Shown here: positions 11,605-23,548 of the stretch, piece after piece
Position numbering within the stretch: the first letter of the stretch is position 1
Layout: each line of letters begins with the position of its first letter
Assembly (NCBI GenBank): GCA_025765615.1
Contig: JAIVFJ010000059.1
Location: 265,673-329,672 of the forward strand
Source: Zopfochytrium polystomum
Taxonomy: Eukaryota > Chytridiomycota > Chytridiomycetes > Chytridiales > Chytridiaceae
Length of the DNA stretch: 64,000 nt
Reading direction: 5' to 3'
Made by a program: the position numbers and the translations under genes
Notes under the pieces: model-generated
Seen by the model: the letters and a program-made list of their open reading frames with translations, nothing else
Told to the model about the DNA's origin: nothing
Databases searched by the model: none

Positions 11605-11690
11605 TTGAAGTCCTCTTGGCCATCATGGCAGTGTGCTGGGTTCAATCCCCAGTGCACCTCACCATTCTGCATGCTGCTTAGGTTGGACTG
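11605..11690 (+). repeat. tRNA T-arm-like segment
   Basis: CTGGGTTCAATCCCCAG forms a perfect 5-bp T-stem with a 7-nt loop. A matching acceptor and D arm were not found, so it is probably tRNA-derived repeat sequence. Confidence 0.3.
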
Positions 11691-12548
11691 GGTAGGAGCC
11701 ACTTGGTGATGGAAGGATAGAGGGTAAATCTGTGGTGATGCCTCTAGGTTCCTGTCAATACATCTAGTCAAATCCAGGTCTCACAAGTAATATGAATGAG
11801 CTGGCTGGTCAGGTACTGCTGCAGAAATGGTCTCTCAGGTATGCCCCCATCTCCCTGGTTGCTGGCTCCTGTGGCCTCTGGTGGGCCTGGCCTTCACTGG
11901 GTTCAGACCCTCTTTCTCTCAGATTAATGCCTGTGATGTCATGGTGTCACACTTGTGTGTGGGAGTGGGTTTTAACCTTCCTTGCTTCTAAGATAGGGGA
12001 TCCCTCTGGCCTGGTGAGGCAGATGTCTGTGTCCTAGTAGGATGAAGCAAGAAGAGTCCCACTGTCTCCCACCCCTGTGTGCCCCCTCCTTGGATTGAGT
12101 TGGAACCTCTCTTGGGAGTGAGACAAGGTGTGTCTGGTTCTGTTAAGTGGAAAACAGTTCTGGTTTGGTCCAACAGGCATCTCTGCACACTAACTTCTCC
12201 TTGTGTTTGCCCTTTGTGTCCAACCCCCTCCAACTTAGGGCTTGTCTTTGGCAGAGAGGGGTTGGTGCTCCAAGGTGGTGGCTCCAACAGGTTGGGACCT
12301 GGCCCCTTTCCTCCCCACTCTCTTGCCTTTCCCCTTGGCTTCTGCCTTGGGAAGGAGCTGGCACAGATTGGTTGGTGCTGCCTTAGGCGCCCCCTTTGTT
12401 GCCCTAAGTCCCATTCCTTACCGAGTGATTCGGTCCCATTGACTTTGCCATTGGGATTTCTCTGTGTCTTGGACCAGAGGCACTTTGCACTTTCTTTTGT
12501 GATTGTGCCACCTTTATCACACTTTTATTATGTTTCCCTTTTAGATGT

Positions 12549-12848
12549 GTGGTAGCTGCTCTTTTTGTGTTTACTTATTCATACCGCCTCAAATGGAATA
12601 ATTACTCCAATCACTTTAACAGTTGGAATGAGGAAGTTTATATGGATCCTGAATTTGTCAAAGAATATTGGGATAATATCCGCCAGACCAATCTCACCGC
12701 TTATAAAGAAAGACAAGAAGCCCTACAAAAGCTTAAACAATCAGAAGCAACTGGTGCTCCTTCGACGCCTGCAACTACTCCTCCAGACCCACCTCCGATG
12801 GCCCGATCTTTGCGATTGCGGCAGCTCCCTCCAGTCAAGTATACGTAG
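12549..12848 (+). pseudogene. Gypsy pol C-terminus with chromodomain-like segment, right arm
   Basis: Mirror of 8054-8353. It stands 101 bp before the family-F 3' LTR, as expected for the 3' end of a chromovirus. The chromodomain class binds methylated histone tails to steer integration; here only the tail of the polyprotein survives. Confidence 0.65.
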
Positions 12849-12949
12849 TGGATCCATAGGGCGTCCATCTGGTGACAAACGCTCTCAACTCCCTACCACT
12901 GCCGTACTGATCCTGCGAACGGGGCGCTAGGATATTGAAAAAGAGGTAC

Positions 12950-13675
12950 TGTGAGATTCCTAATCTCACTGATCATGGTCTTAGCTGGGGTCTCCCTAAA
13001 AGCTCTTCCCCAGTTGTGACTATGTCATTATATTGGCCCCCTATATTTATTTTTATTACCATTCATCACATCTCTCACGGGCTCTAGTGTTTATCACACT
13101 ATAAAAGAGCATCCTGTGTTCCTTGTGCTGAATGGGCCTAAGCACAAGGCACACCCCTTATTCATCCTATTCATTCTTATTTTTACTCATTTTCCTTTTT
13201 CTCTCATTTTCCCACCTTTCAATCCACTGTCCCTGCACTGATGCGGCCTCAAAGCCTCAAATTATGTTCACCCCAAATTTGGAGGCAGGAGAGACACTGG
13301 GTGGAGGGGGGGTGTGGCTGAAAGAGTGATTCATCCTTCCAAATTGTTTTCTTTCATTTTCTCCTTTTGTTATGTCTTTTCCCTTTTTCTCTTTTCTTTC
13401 TTTCTTCCTTCTTTCCTTCTTTCTCTCCTCCCCTTTCCTGTAAATATTCCCTCTCTCTCCTCCTTTGTTCTATATATATCTACTCTCTCTCAATAAATCC
13501 TACCTAGGTAACAACCAATCCTTTTCTTTCCTCTTCTACCAGACCAAGCTGGGGATGGAGTCCTCTTAGGCCAGTGCTACCAGACCAAGCTAGTAGAGGT
13601 ATGATTTCCCCAGGCCAGAGTGAGGTATGCCAAGCTGGGGTGAGGTTTCCTTCCCCTACCTGGCTGGTTCTCACA
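12950..13675 (+). mobile_element. 3' LTR of gypsy family F, right arm
   Basis: Begins TGTGAGATTCC right after a polypurine tract (GAAAAAGAGG) and ends GGTTCTCACA, giving 7-bp terminal inverted repeats. TATAAAAG at 13100-13107 and AATAAA at 13492-13497 mark a plausible U3-R-U5 order. Confidence 0.82.
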
Positions 13676-13741
13676 TTGAGCTCTGTCTCTGTGATACTGG
13701 CAGATGCCATACTGCTATAGGGCATTCCTTTGTTGAATTAC

Positions 13742-13982
13742 TGCCTGTTGGTCACCATGTTGGATAGTCAGGGCTTGAACCTGGGGCCTGTGGGGTACTC
13801 TTCATTGAGCAACTCCACTTGGTCTAGCTGTCCTTGAATAAAGACAGAATTGAACCACATCATCCATCTTTGTTGAGTTTGAGCTGAATCCAGGGTACTG
13901 GCTCTGCTAATAACCAGGAGCTTCCCATCTTAAAGACTTGTCTTATCCCTTTTGCCACTAGACTATAGATGAGCCCCTGAAG
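13742..13982 (-). repeat. tRNA-like (SINE-like) segment, right arm
   Basis: Mirror of 6920-7160. Confidence 0.3.
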
Positions 13983-14058
13983 ATGAAGAGGAGATCTCAT
14001 AAGACCCTCAGCAGCAAACTTTTGAAATCATCTTTGTTTTGTTGACGACATCAACATC

Positions 14059-15180
14059 ATGGCCAACGCCCCAGCTCTTGTCACAAAAATTGAGGACGCT
14101 TTTCACCCTGAGTACAGCATGTTTCTCGAGGAAACCGCTATCAGCCAAGTAATTTGCACCCACCTCAAGCGCAATGCCAAAGGCATTTGGATGGGCCTAG
14201 ACGAATACACCAGGACAATTCTCACTGAAGAGAAAATGTGGGACGACCTGGACATTGCATCAACTCCAATGTCCATCACCTTTATGCATGACAAAACGTC
14301 AATTGAACTCAGCGAGAGCAACTCAAGCTGGTATCGATCCACACTCATGAAAATTCAATATCTTGCAACACAAACTGGACCAGATATCGCATTTGCAACA
14401 AATGTGCTTTCCCAGTTCCACCTGAAGCCACACCAGTGCCATCGCAATGCACTCCGCCGCCTGCTTTGTTACCTCTGAGGCACCTGGGACTATGGATTAT
14501 TCTACAGGCGAAGCCACAAGCCACTACGGCTCTTCACAAACAACACCCTTGAACCAGCTGCATACGCTGACACATCCTATGGGGGCGAACCTGGAGACTG
14601 CACATCACGCACTGGATATGTCTTTTTTCCTGATGGGTGCTGCTGTCTCTTGGGTCTCACGCAAACAACATTGTGTATTGCTATCCTCCATGGAAGCAGA
14701 ATAGTACTCACTTTCTGAAGTCTTCCAAGAAGCACAATGGCTCCTAGCCGTATTATCAGAGTTGCAACTCCCCGCACAGCAGCTGCTACCAATCCTCGAG
14801 GACAATCAATCTGCAATCGCACTAGTGCTCAACCCCCTCACACATGCTCGCACAAAACACATTGACATACGTGCTCATTTCCTCTGACAAGGCGTAGCCA
14901 CTGGAGAGATCACTGTACGCTACGTACCAACCAGCGACCAGATCACAGACATTCTCACAAAACCACTCTTGACGTCTCAGCACCTCACTACTTGGCCTCT
15001 GACCCTGCTCCGACCTTTCGAACACCCTGTCAGTCGAAGCCTCAGACACTTAAGCACGCTTTGCATAACAGGTGCTACACCCATGGCCATCGTGCATGGG
15101 GGAGGCAGAACTGACTGGTTAGTAGCAAGAGGCACAAGACAGACCCGAACCTATTGTGATTGTCAGTTATCGTTCTCATG
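14059..15180 (+). pseudogene. Copia family C reverse transcriptase/RNase H relic, right arm
   Basis: Mirror of 5700-6843 with the same frameshift and the same stop codons, so the decay happened before the inverted duplication. The probable 3' LTR starts at about 15236. Confidence 0.85.
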
Positions 15181-15565
15181 ATGCCCACGGGAGAGCGAGC
15201 CAACGCCAATGCAGACCTAGGCACTGGCTTGCGCTGTTGACAATTACTCTGAGTATTAAGTGGAACAGAAACTTGGTGTGAATAGTTTTCCTCCTCCTCT
15301 GCTGAAGCAGATAATATAGGAGAGAGTTTTACCCTGTGCTGGTCACGCTTGCCTAGCAACTATTATAGCATGCATCAATTATTCATAACAGAGTTTTTCT
15401 CTTTCTCTCCAAGTTGGGGAGAAGGACCACCCAGAAACACACATCTCCACTTCATTCACTCCTTCCACTCACTCACTCAGAGTAGACTGTTCACATACTT
15501 CTCTATTTCTTGTTTCTGTGTTTGTCCCTTTCTCCTTCGATCATTGTGGCTTTATGTGTGGTGGA

Positions 15566-15718
15566 GATGCCTGACAACCCTTTAAGTCCATAGCGCATGG
15601 GGTTGGTTTGCTGAGGTGATTCCTGCACGTAGTCTATTACAGTTCACCATTGATGGCTCTTTCTCTTCCCACCAGCCACTTTGGGGCCAGAACAAAAAAA
15701 TAAAAAAAATTTTTTTTT
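15566..15718 (+). mobile_element. 3' tail of a non-LTR element, right arm
   Basis: Mirror of 5183-5335, ending in an A-rich run at 15693-15711. Confidence 0.6.
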
Positions 15719-16282
15719 GATGCTCCTGCAGGTTGGAGCCATCAGAAAACAGAGGGAGCAGTGGGCTGCACATAGCAGGCCACAGAAATGGGATAAAACA
15801 GGCTGAGCACCAACCCCCAGCCTGGGCTAAGTACCCATTCTGGGCTGGGTACCACCCAGGGCTGGGCATCACCCAGGGCTGAGTACCAACCAGGGCTGAG
15901 TACCAGCCTGGGCTGTGCACCACCCAGGGCTAAGTACCAGCCAGGGCTGAGTACCACCTTGGGCTGAGTACTTTGTCTGGGCTGATTACCACCAAGAACC
16001 AATTTACATCCTGTTTGAGAAACAGTTGCTTGTAAATTGGTTTGGTTGTTTCCAAATCAGGAAGTTTGTTTGGGAAACAAGCTGCTTTTTTCCATGTTTT
16101 TAGAAATCCAATGATTGGTGCAATCTCTTGTGAGCTCAGTCTTTATCTCACTTTTAGAAATGCAGTGTTTGGTGCAATCCCTGATTCCTAAATGCCTGTT
16201 GCATTACACAGCACATAGCAAGGAAGCTGGAATTCCAGATCAGAGAGCAGAATTCCGAAGCAGAGAGTGGAATTCCAGATCA

Positions 16283-17071
16283 TGTTGGTGATTGCACCTG
16301 GCGTGTCAGAAGGGCACCAACAGACTTGAGTCGACGTGGAGCGATAAAGCTTGTTTAGAGCGTGAGCCCTTCTCTTGTTAAGAGCGAAGTGCCCTTTGTT
16401 GCCAAAGTAGATGGAGAGCCGATGCTCTCAGACAGATTGGTCTTGTTTAGAGTGCAGAGCACACCCTTTTCTTGTAAGAGCGAAGCGCCCTATACGAACG
16501 AGGTATCGACCCGAGGTAGAACTTGAAGAGCTTCGCAGGTCAAGGTAGAGGGTATGTTGACTCAGATAAGAATAATGGTTTTTGTTTGTTGTATTCGAGG
16601 GTAGAGAGAGAGCAGGCAGATGTGATCAGGATCTGGGATGATGCTTCTCTGGAGCTGCTGGGGCTCCCCCTTTTATACTGCAGGTGGTCTCAGGAATCAG
16701 ACTTTGGTGATAGCCTTTTAGCTCTGAGAGATAGAGTTTAGACTTTGAGGAGTCAGGAGGTGGGCATGACATCATTGTTGCATCACGCTGATTTGGCCAG
16801 AACTTCCATGGTGTTTTGTGTGCAAAGAAGTAAGTCAGGCTCCCTGTCAAGCTCCTGTAATCATTCCTTTCAAATTGCAAGAGTGAAGCACACTGATGTG
16901 GTCTACCCAGACTGGGGATTGAAACCACCTCTAAGCACTCGTACAGTGTCAGAGATTGAGAAAGTGTAGATGACACTGGGATCAGCCCTTACGCCATCTT
17001 AACTTATCGTTACTCTTGAAGACAGGTCAGAGGATCTTAAAAGGTGTAGGTAATGTGTGCAAACTCCAACA
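16283..17071 (-). mobile_element. Solo LTR (family E), right arm
   Basis: Mirror of 3830-4618 with the same ends and TGATC duplication. Confidence 0.9.
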
Positions 17072-17499
17072 GATCAGGGAGTGGAATTCCGATGCAGAGA
17101 GCATGGGGCAGTGGTACACTGCTTCTGCATGCTTGCTGTGCTGTGTTACATGTGCAGAGCGCATAGTTGGAGCGTTTTTGTGCATGTTCTAATTGCATTG
17201 TTCCTACTGGTAGGATGAACAAAGCTAGAACAACAGCTGCCTTGGCCTATCTCTTTTTATTGAGAACAGATGAGCCCTTCCAAGCACCCCATTCAAGTAT
17301 TGAATCTACTGAGCCCTTCAAACACCCCATCCAATGTGATTGGGTGGAGTACTCAAAGGGATCATCAGTAACAGGCAAAGTGTACCCCATTGGTCAAATC
17401 TCAACACCCCCCTGCAATAGAAAGAGAGCAGGCAACTGTTTCTCCTGGAATACGTGGCTTTCCAACCATGCCAGCCAAGCAGGAAGCCAGAGAGAGCCT

Positions 17500-17889
17500 T
17501 TAGACTAAGCGTTGTGCTGATTTGAGTGTGGGGACCACCCTTACACCTTGGAGGTTGGCGAGACTGCAAATTCCCATCAGTGATGTAAGCTTTGCATGTT
17601 GAGCTGCAGGAAAAGCTGTGGTGAGAAGGTCAGCACTCATCATGTCTATTGGGTAATGAATAAGTTGAACCTCCTTTTTTTCCAAGTGGTACTGTGTGAA
17701 ATGCAACCTCACATCAAAGTGTTTGACCCAACCATGGTGTATTGGATTCATAGCAATAGCTATGGTTGAATGATTGTCTTCATAAACAGTAGTGGGCTTA
17801 TTTAAATCCATACCAAGCTCCTGGAAGAGCACTTGTAGCCAGATTGCCTCTTTGATGGCCTCTGTAAGGGAGAAGAATTCACTGTACAC
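17500..17889 (-). pseudogene. Copia RNase H C-terminal fragment, right arm
   Basis: Identical mirror of the fragment at 3013-3402. Confidence 0.85.
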
Positions 17890-18208
17890 CAGCTAAGGGA
17901 AAGTAATAAACCGGTATGACTGTGATGAAATTAGGACTGGAGGAACTTGGTGTGTGTGGAGAGGAAGAGAGAGAGAGAGAGATAGTAGTGTTGATGGAGA
18001 AGGGAGAGGAGTGAGAGGATGGAGAGAGGAGAGAGAAGTGAGTAGGCAGAGAGGGAAGCGAGAGCAAATGGAGGAAGAGAGATTGGCTCAAAATGCTGGA
18101 AGTCATCCTTGCAAAGCAGTATCAGGTCAAAGCTCTTGCACACTGCTTATACCAAAAGGCTCATCTTTTTCCTCTCTCGCTATCCTCAAATTAATTTGGT
18201 CTGGGAAT

Positions 18209-18437
18209 TGAAAGAATTTGCTATGTTGGCTGATTAATGGATTGGGCTGCTGTGGTGTACACTACTGAAGGTGGTGGTGGTGGAAGGTTGAGCTTGGCTT
18301 CTGTCAGTATTGTGTTTGTCTTTATATAAAACTGTTACAAGGACCATCACTTGCAAAATGCTGCTAGTCATCCTTGCAGAGCAGTACTAAGTCAAAGCTC
18401 CTGCACACTGCTTACACCAAAAGACCCAAAACTAACA
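18209..18437 (-). mobile_element. Solo LTR of copia family B, right arm
   Basis: Mirror copy of the solo LTR at 2465-2693 with the same ATTCC duplication, so the insertion predates the inverted duplication. Confidence 0.88.
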
Positions 18438-19428
18438 GGAATAGGTGAGTCTGCTCTTTCAGTGGTAATCTTGGCTTCAACTCCTTCTACTTTGTTAGTT
18501 TCTCACCTTTATACACCCAGCCACGCAAGTAATTGGTGCTCCCTCACTGATCCGTCAGAGGATTGTCCCCCTGATGTTCATTCTTCGTGTTTGAGACCCC
18601 TGTTAGACAGATCAGTAGGGATATTTTGTGGACTATGCCAGAAGTAGGGTTGAAACACCCCCTAGACAACAGCCCAATAAAGTTAGTTTTAGCCTATTAT
18701 TTGCTTTCCTTCACTCTAGAGCCTGGATCCTGGGGGTCAAAGGAGTGAGTATAGTCACAAAGGAAGACTTTGAAAAAGGTTGGCCTGGATATGTGACAGG
18801 AGGTGTTTGCACATGGACAGTCCTACGTTCGTTGACATCCCCACCAGATTTTACAATGACTGCAAAACACAACGAAGAAAGAGGTGGCCCAACTAAATGT
18901 GTTTTACAATGACTTGGTGTATCATCTTACAAATTGATTTGCTGCAGCTTCTATGTGACCTTTCAACTTAATAAAGTTTCCTTTTTTTTCTTTTTTTTGC
19001 AAGAACTGTTTATATAAGTCAACAGGCATCCCCCAGTATTTGCAGAATTTTTTTGTGGGTTGCCCAGCCTCAAACCCGAACCCAAAGTCCCACGCACGTC
19101 CCAGCGGACCACCACCGCTGTAGCGAGGAGTATACAGCGCCACCCCGCCAACGAGTCAACCGACGAGCAATTTGGTCCTTCAGAGCTAAGACTGTTAGCT
19201 CACTACACCGGATTACTATTAGGAGGCTTCTCAAGTTGAGTAATGGATTCATTTTACGATTGGGTCGCAAGATGGTCCCACTTTTGACTGAGATGCTTGC
19301 TTTAATAAAGATAGAAGAGTGTTTATGTTTACTTTCATTGATATAGAAGGCCAACTGCATTTCAGGCAGAAATCTCGCTGTTGGACCAACGTAGAGGTAA
19401 AAACCATGACAGCCAAGCGAGGGAGAAA

Positions 19429-19537
<109 letters not shown>

Positions 19538-19849
19538 ATCTGAATTGGATCGGGGAGTCACGCCAAAAGCGAATTTATGCGGTAAAAGAGGAGAATCGAG
19601 GAGAAGCACAAAAACAGGGCTTTTCTTGCGGTAATAAATCAGGATTAGTTCTATTTAGACCGTGTAATTTTTTTTATATACGCGAACACGACTTTCGGTC
19701 GATTGTATTTGTTGTTGCCTGTCGTTAGCCAATGCGATAGGCCGCACCGTTGGTATTTGCTGAACATCAACCTGAACTCTCAAACCACGGCGCGCTTTTC
19801 CACCTATTTTCCAATTCGGCGTGGCGCACCGCACATACAGCCTCAGGCT

Positions 19850-22800
19850 ATGACAAAACCTATTCTTGCAATTGTGTTTGGAGCGGCAGCGCTCTTGCCG
19901 ATTGCTGCTCGGGCAGTGGAGGCAAAAGGTTTCATCGAGAGTCTTCCAGGCGGCCAAGGTTCCACTTGGGCGCTCGCGACTGCAGATGACCCACCCACGG
20001 GTCGACTCGACCCGTACCAATGTTATAACGGGTCGAACAGGTTTGGATGGGATCGCTTTCGCGCCTACACGGTCAGAACACGTGCTTTGTTGAACTGTTG
20101 TCGATGACGGTTATCAGAGTACTCTAACACCATTTTTTCGTTTCCGTCCAGGCAAGCAAGCGCCAAGTGATCATTGAAGTGGACGAGTGGGACTCGGCGA
20201 TACTCATGTCTCGAATGTTGCAATTCCTACTGACTGACGTGATTGGATTCAACGTGACGATGCCCCTGTATTCTGGAGGAGAAATGTCCATACCACGGTT
20301 GTCGAAGGGCACGGTTGATGTTGCTATGGAACTGTGGCTCTCGGACGCGGGGAAATGGTAGCACTTCTGGGGTGCGGTTTGTTCGCGATACGATTCACTT
20401 CTCTGCTAGGTACCAAAGAGAGGTCCGTGAGGCTTCAAGCGTCGTAGATCTTGGAAGCATTGGTTACACTGGTCGGGTTGGCCTGTACGAATCATAATTT
20501 TGCGTTGCACTTCGCTTATTAACAAAGTAAACAGGTACGTTCCCAGTTGGGTCGTTGAGCGTCGCCCTGAGTTGTCCCTTGACTTTTGGCGGTTTTTCCG
20601 TAACCACAATGCGCTGTCGATCTTTCCCAAAGCAGTTTCTCATCCGATCGTGTTGGGCACCGATGGAAACTTCATTTGCGATAATGTTCCCTTTGGCTGT
20701 CAAAAAGGCATTTATCTCCCTCCTCATTATGTTGAAGGCGGGGACTTCATTCAAATATGGGCCATGTGGCCTGACTACAGGCAGGTCTTTCTGATGTCAT
20801 CGAAATCGTCCAGCTCATTTTGCACCTTCAGTTCATACGTGTTTGAAAGGCTTATTGACGGATTAATGCTAAATGCCACCATCCAGTACCTGGGCGACCA
20901 ACAAATGGATTCCGTAGCCCAGGCAATTCGAAATCAAACTCCAGTGATCTTCTACGGTTGGAAGCCGACAACTTTCATCTCCAGGTCTGAGCAGTCGCCT
21001 CCTCTTGACCTGCCTCTTTTGGACCTCAATCTCATTAAAACCCAGCAACAACGTGAGTCGTATACTATTTCCTGACGATACAAGGGGTGATTATCAAATA
21101 TTCAGCGAGGGTGAGAGCTGCCACATGAATGCTTAAAAATTTGACCGAAGTTGAGACATTTCAGATAAGGAGCACACGCCCTTGATGGTTGACCTTCCTT
21201 CCGAACCGTTATTCAAGGTAAGTGGCACTGCTGGTGGACAATTCTCACAAGCCTTTGGAGCCAGGCGGTTTCCACAGCCTTTTCCAAGGAGTTTCCCGAA
21301 ATCTCCACTCTCATCACGAACATGCATTTGAGTGAAACTGATGTAAACGAAATGCTGCGCCAGATTGGCGATGGAGCTTTTGATCACTCGCAAGTGGCGT
21401 GCCAGTGGTTCCTTGACAACGAGGTTTGAGAGAGCGGCTGATAAACAACTATTCTAAAGTTCAACACGTAGAAAATTTGGAGTGCGTGGGTTCCCCCCCC
21501 GCCCCAGAGTGTTGGTGAGCCGAGCTCGTGGCATTTTGAAAATCAGTCCGTAACGCGGTGCTGTTTTAGAGAGTTGTCCTGCAGGAACGGGACTGTATCA
21601 AACAAACGGAGGCATCTCCGTTTGCTTGAGCTGCGAGCCAGGGTTCTTCAACCTTTTGGATAATAACACAGACAGCTGCATCATCTGCCCAGAGGGAGGA
21701 GTGTGCCCTGGTGGTGCAACTTTGAACGTGAAAAGTGGGAAGTGGAGATCACCGAACGCAACATCTGCAATTCCAGATTTTTATGACTGCCCGTTTCAAA
21801 GCTGCTGCGAAGGTTAACTCTCTTGTAACAAAAATTTATGGGACTGATTGCATTATTTTGAATCTCTTCAAGGTGGAAACTGCACGGTTGATCACTTATG
21901 CGAAGATGGCTTCGCCGGCGTGCTTTGTGCTGAATGCGCCAACCCAAACTTTTTCCTATGGAACCAGAAGTGCATTCCATGTGAAAGTCCAGGATCGAGT
22001 CTTTACCTTCTGATTTTTCTAAGCTTCCTGGCGACAGTCGGTGTTGTATATCTCCCTCGAGAAGAAGTTCCAACCATCGAGCTTCTATTTTTCTATTTTC
22101 AAGTCATCAAGCTGATTTTGGGTCCACTGCTGGGAGAACTCCTTGGCAAGAAGGGGTTGCTGACGTTCCTGGAGGTTGCTTCGCTCAACGCAGACGGCCT
22201 TGTTCAAGATTGCCCAGCACCCCTCAAGGGCGTTCGTCGGCAAATGTTCCGTTTCTTCCTTCCGGCAATTTTTTTTTTTCCACGTAGTGCTCATTTATGG
22301 ACTGGTGCAGCTCGCGCGGGTGACAATTGCCGGAGCCGACAAGAAAATCGCCTTATGGCTGCCTCGGTACATGCGTGGCCAGTCTATCGAACACATCCTA
22401 TTTCGAGCGGGCAAGACAGTCTTTACATTTACGCTGATGCCGTTTATAGAGGCTGCTCTGGCACTTCTCGACTGCCGTCGGGTCGAGAAATTATCTAGGG
22501 TTTTATTTTTCGTTCCAAGCGAAGTTTGCTTCAGCGGCGAGCACGTCGGACCTGGAGCTTTTGCTATTATCATCTTAGTAGTGTTCCTCGTCATGGTTCC
22601 GCTGTGCATGTCTGCTGTATTGTGGAAATTATGGAAATCGGATGAGCTGGATTTTGAAGACGACGTCCCTGGGGACCGCGCAGAAGTAGTCGCGCACCTG
22701 AAAAAAAGCCTGTACGAGAATTTTAAGCCTGACTATTTCTTCATGGAACCAGTTTTGATTTGGGAAAAAGGTCTCGTTGTGGCGATATTCTCATTTTTTG

Positions 22801-23432
22801 GAAACCAGTCCGGTAACTGCAGGCAGCTCTTGCGGAATGTGCTTACGGCCTGACATAACTTTAGCCTCCGCTCAATCAGTTGCTTATATTGTGCTTTTTG
22901 CAGTCCTTTGGTGGGTGGGGACCCTTTCATTAGATTGAAAAATCTCTAAGTGAGCTTTGACAGTCTATCGCGAGTTTACGTACAGCCGTTTAAGGCGGTC
23001 GTAGAAGCCTACTTGAACAGAGAAGTTTGCATCGGGCTCCTGCTGACGTTGGAGATTCGGTTCGCGATGGCGCAAAAAGACGTTAATTTGGCTCCTTTAG
23101 TTGGCCTAGTAATGTTTCTGCCAGCAGCCTTGCATATGGGTCGGTGGATTATCTTTAATGTAACCCACTCCATGAATACGAGCCAAAACAGCCAGGAAGA
23201 TGGCAACTCTAGCGGAAACGCAAATGATGTAGACAATCCGAAGAGTGGGAATCCGGACTCGGCTGCACCGGGTGGGGCGGAAATCATCCGCTCTGCGACG
23301 ATGCTTCGGTCAGGAGAAGCAGCCAAACTGTCCACTGCGCGACTCCCTGCAAGGCGCTCAATCACTAATCTCAATGCGAGCTTCAGAAAGACATCGCGTA
23401 ATAATCTTGATGGATCCCGAAACGGATTATGA
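19850..23432 (+). CDS. OpuAC-like ligand-binding / Cys-rich / multi-pass membrane receptor-like protein
   Basis: Spliced gene starting at 19850 with a signal peptide (MTKPILAIVFGAA... ending AxA). Exons to about 21420 encode a glycine-betaine-type (OpuAC-like) periplasmic-binding fold: IIEVDEWDSA, SGGEMSIPRLSKGTVDVAMELW, VVDLGSIGYTGRVGLY, PVIFYGWKP, and a C-terminal segment near 21295-21420. A Cys-rich part follows (about 21590-21990; CLSCEPGFFNL, CIICPEGGVCPGG, CAECANPNFF), then several membrane segments (about 21995-23150) and a polar Ser/Asn-rich tail. Clear introns include donor GTGAGT at 21051 and GTAAGT at 21216; first-exon splice sites are uncertain. A run of 11 T at 22269-22279 shifts the frame in a membrane segment and may be a sequence error or a real lesion. 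AATAAA lies about 50 bp after the stop. Likely cell-surface osmolyte or ligand sensor (inference). Confidence 0.7.
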
Positions 23433-23548
23433 TCTTTTTCTTTTTCCTTTTTCTCCGATTGCGGCTGGGAGTTGCAAAAATGAAATAAAGCACCTCCATC
23501 TATGGTTTAAATGGCAGTACAGCAAGAGGAGTTCATAGAGTACTTTGA

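Larger units (their letters stand above)
9201..11701. other. Single-copy spacer of the inverted repeat
   Basis: About 2.5 kb not shared between the arms. It holds a minus-strand zinc-knuckle protein relic, a low-complexity ATCTGACG-type tandem region, two tRNA-like segments and a pyrimidine-rich stretch (about 11090-11560) with no convincing gene. A non-repeated spacer of this size argues against a simple hairpin-read artefact, which would give arms meeting almost directly. Confidence 0.8.
15721..18090 (-). mobile_element. Internally deleted copia family A element, right arm
   Basis: Mirror of 2812-5180: LTR start at 17406 reading leftward, RNase H tail at 17500-17889, same internal deletion and same nested LTR. 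One extra G in the polypurine tract near 17407-17412 is the only change I noticed. Confidence 0.85.
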
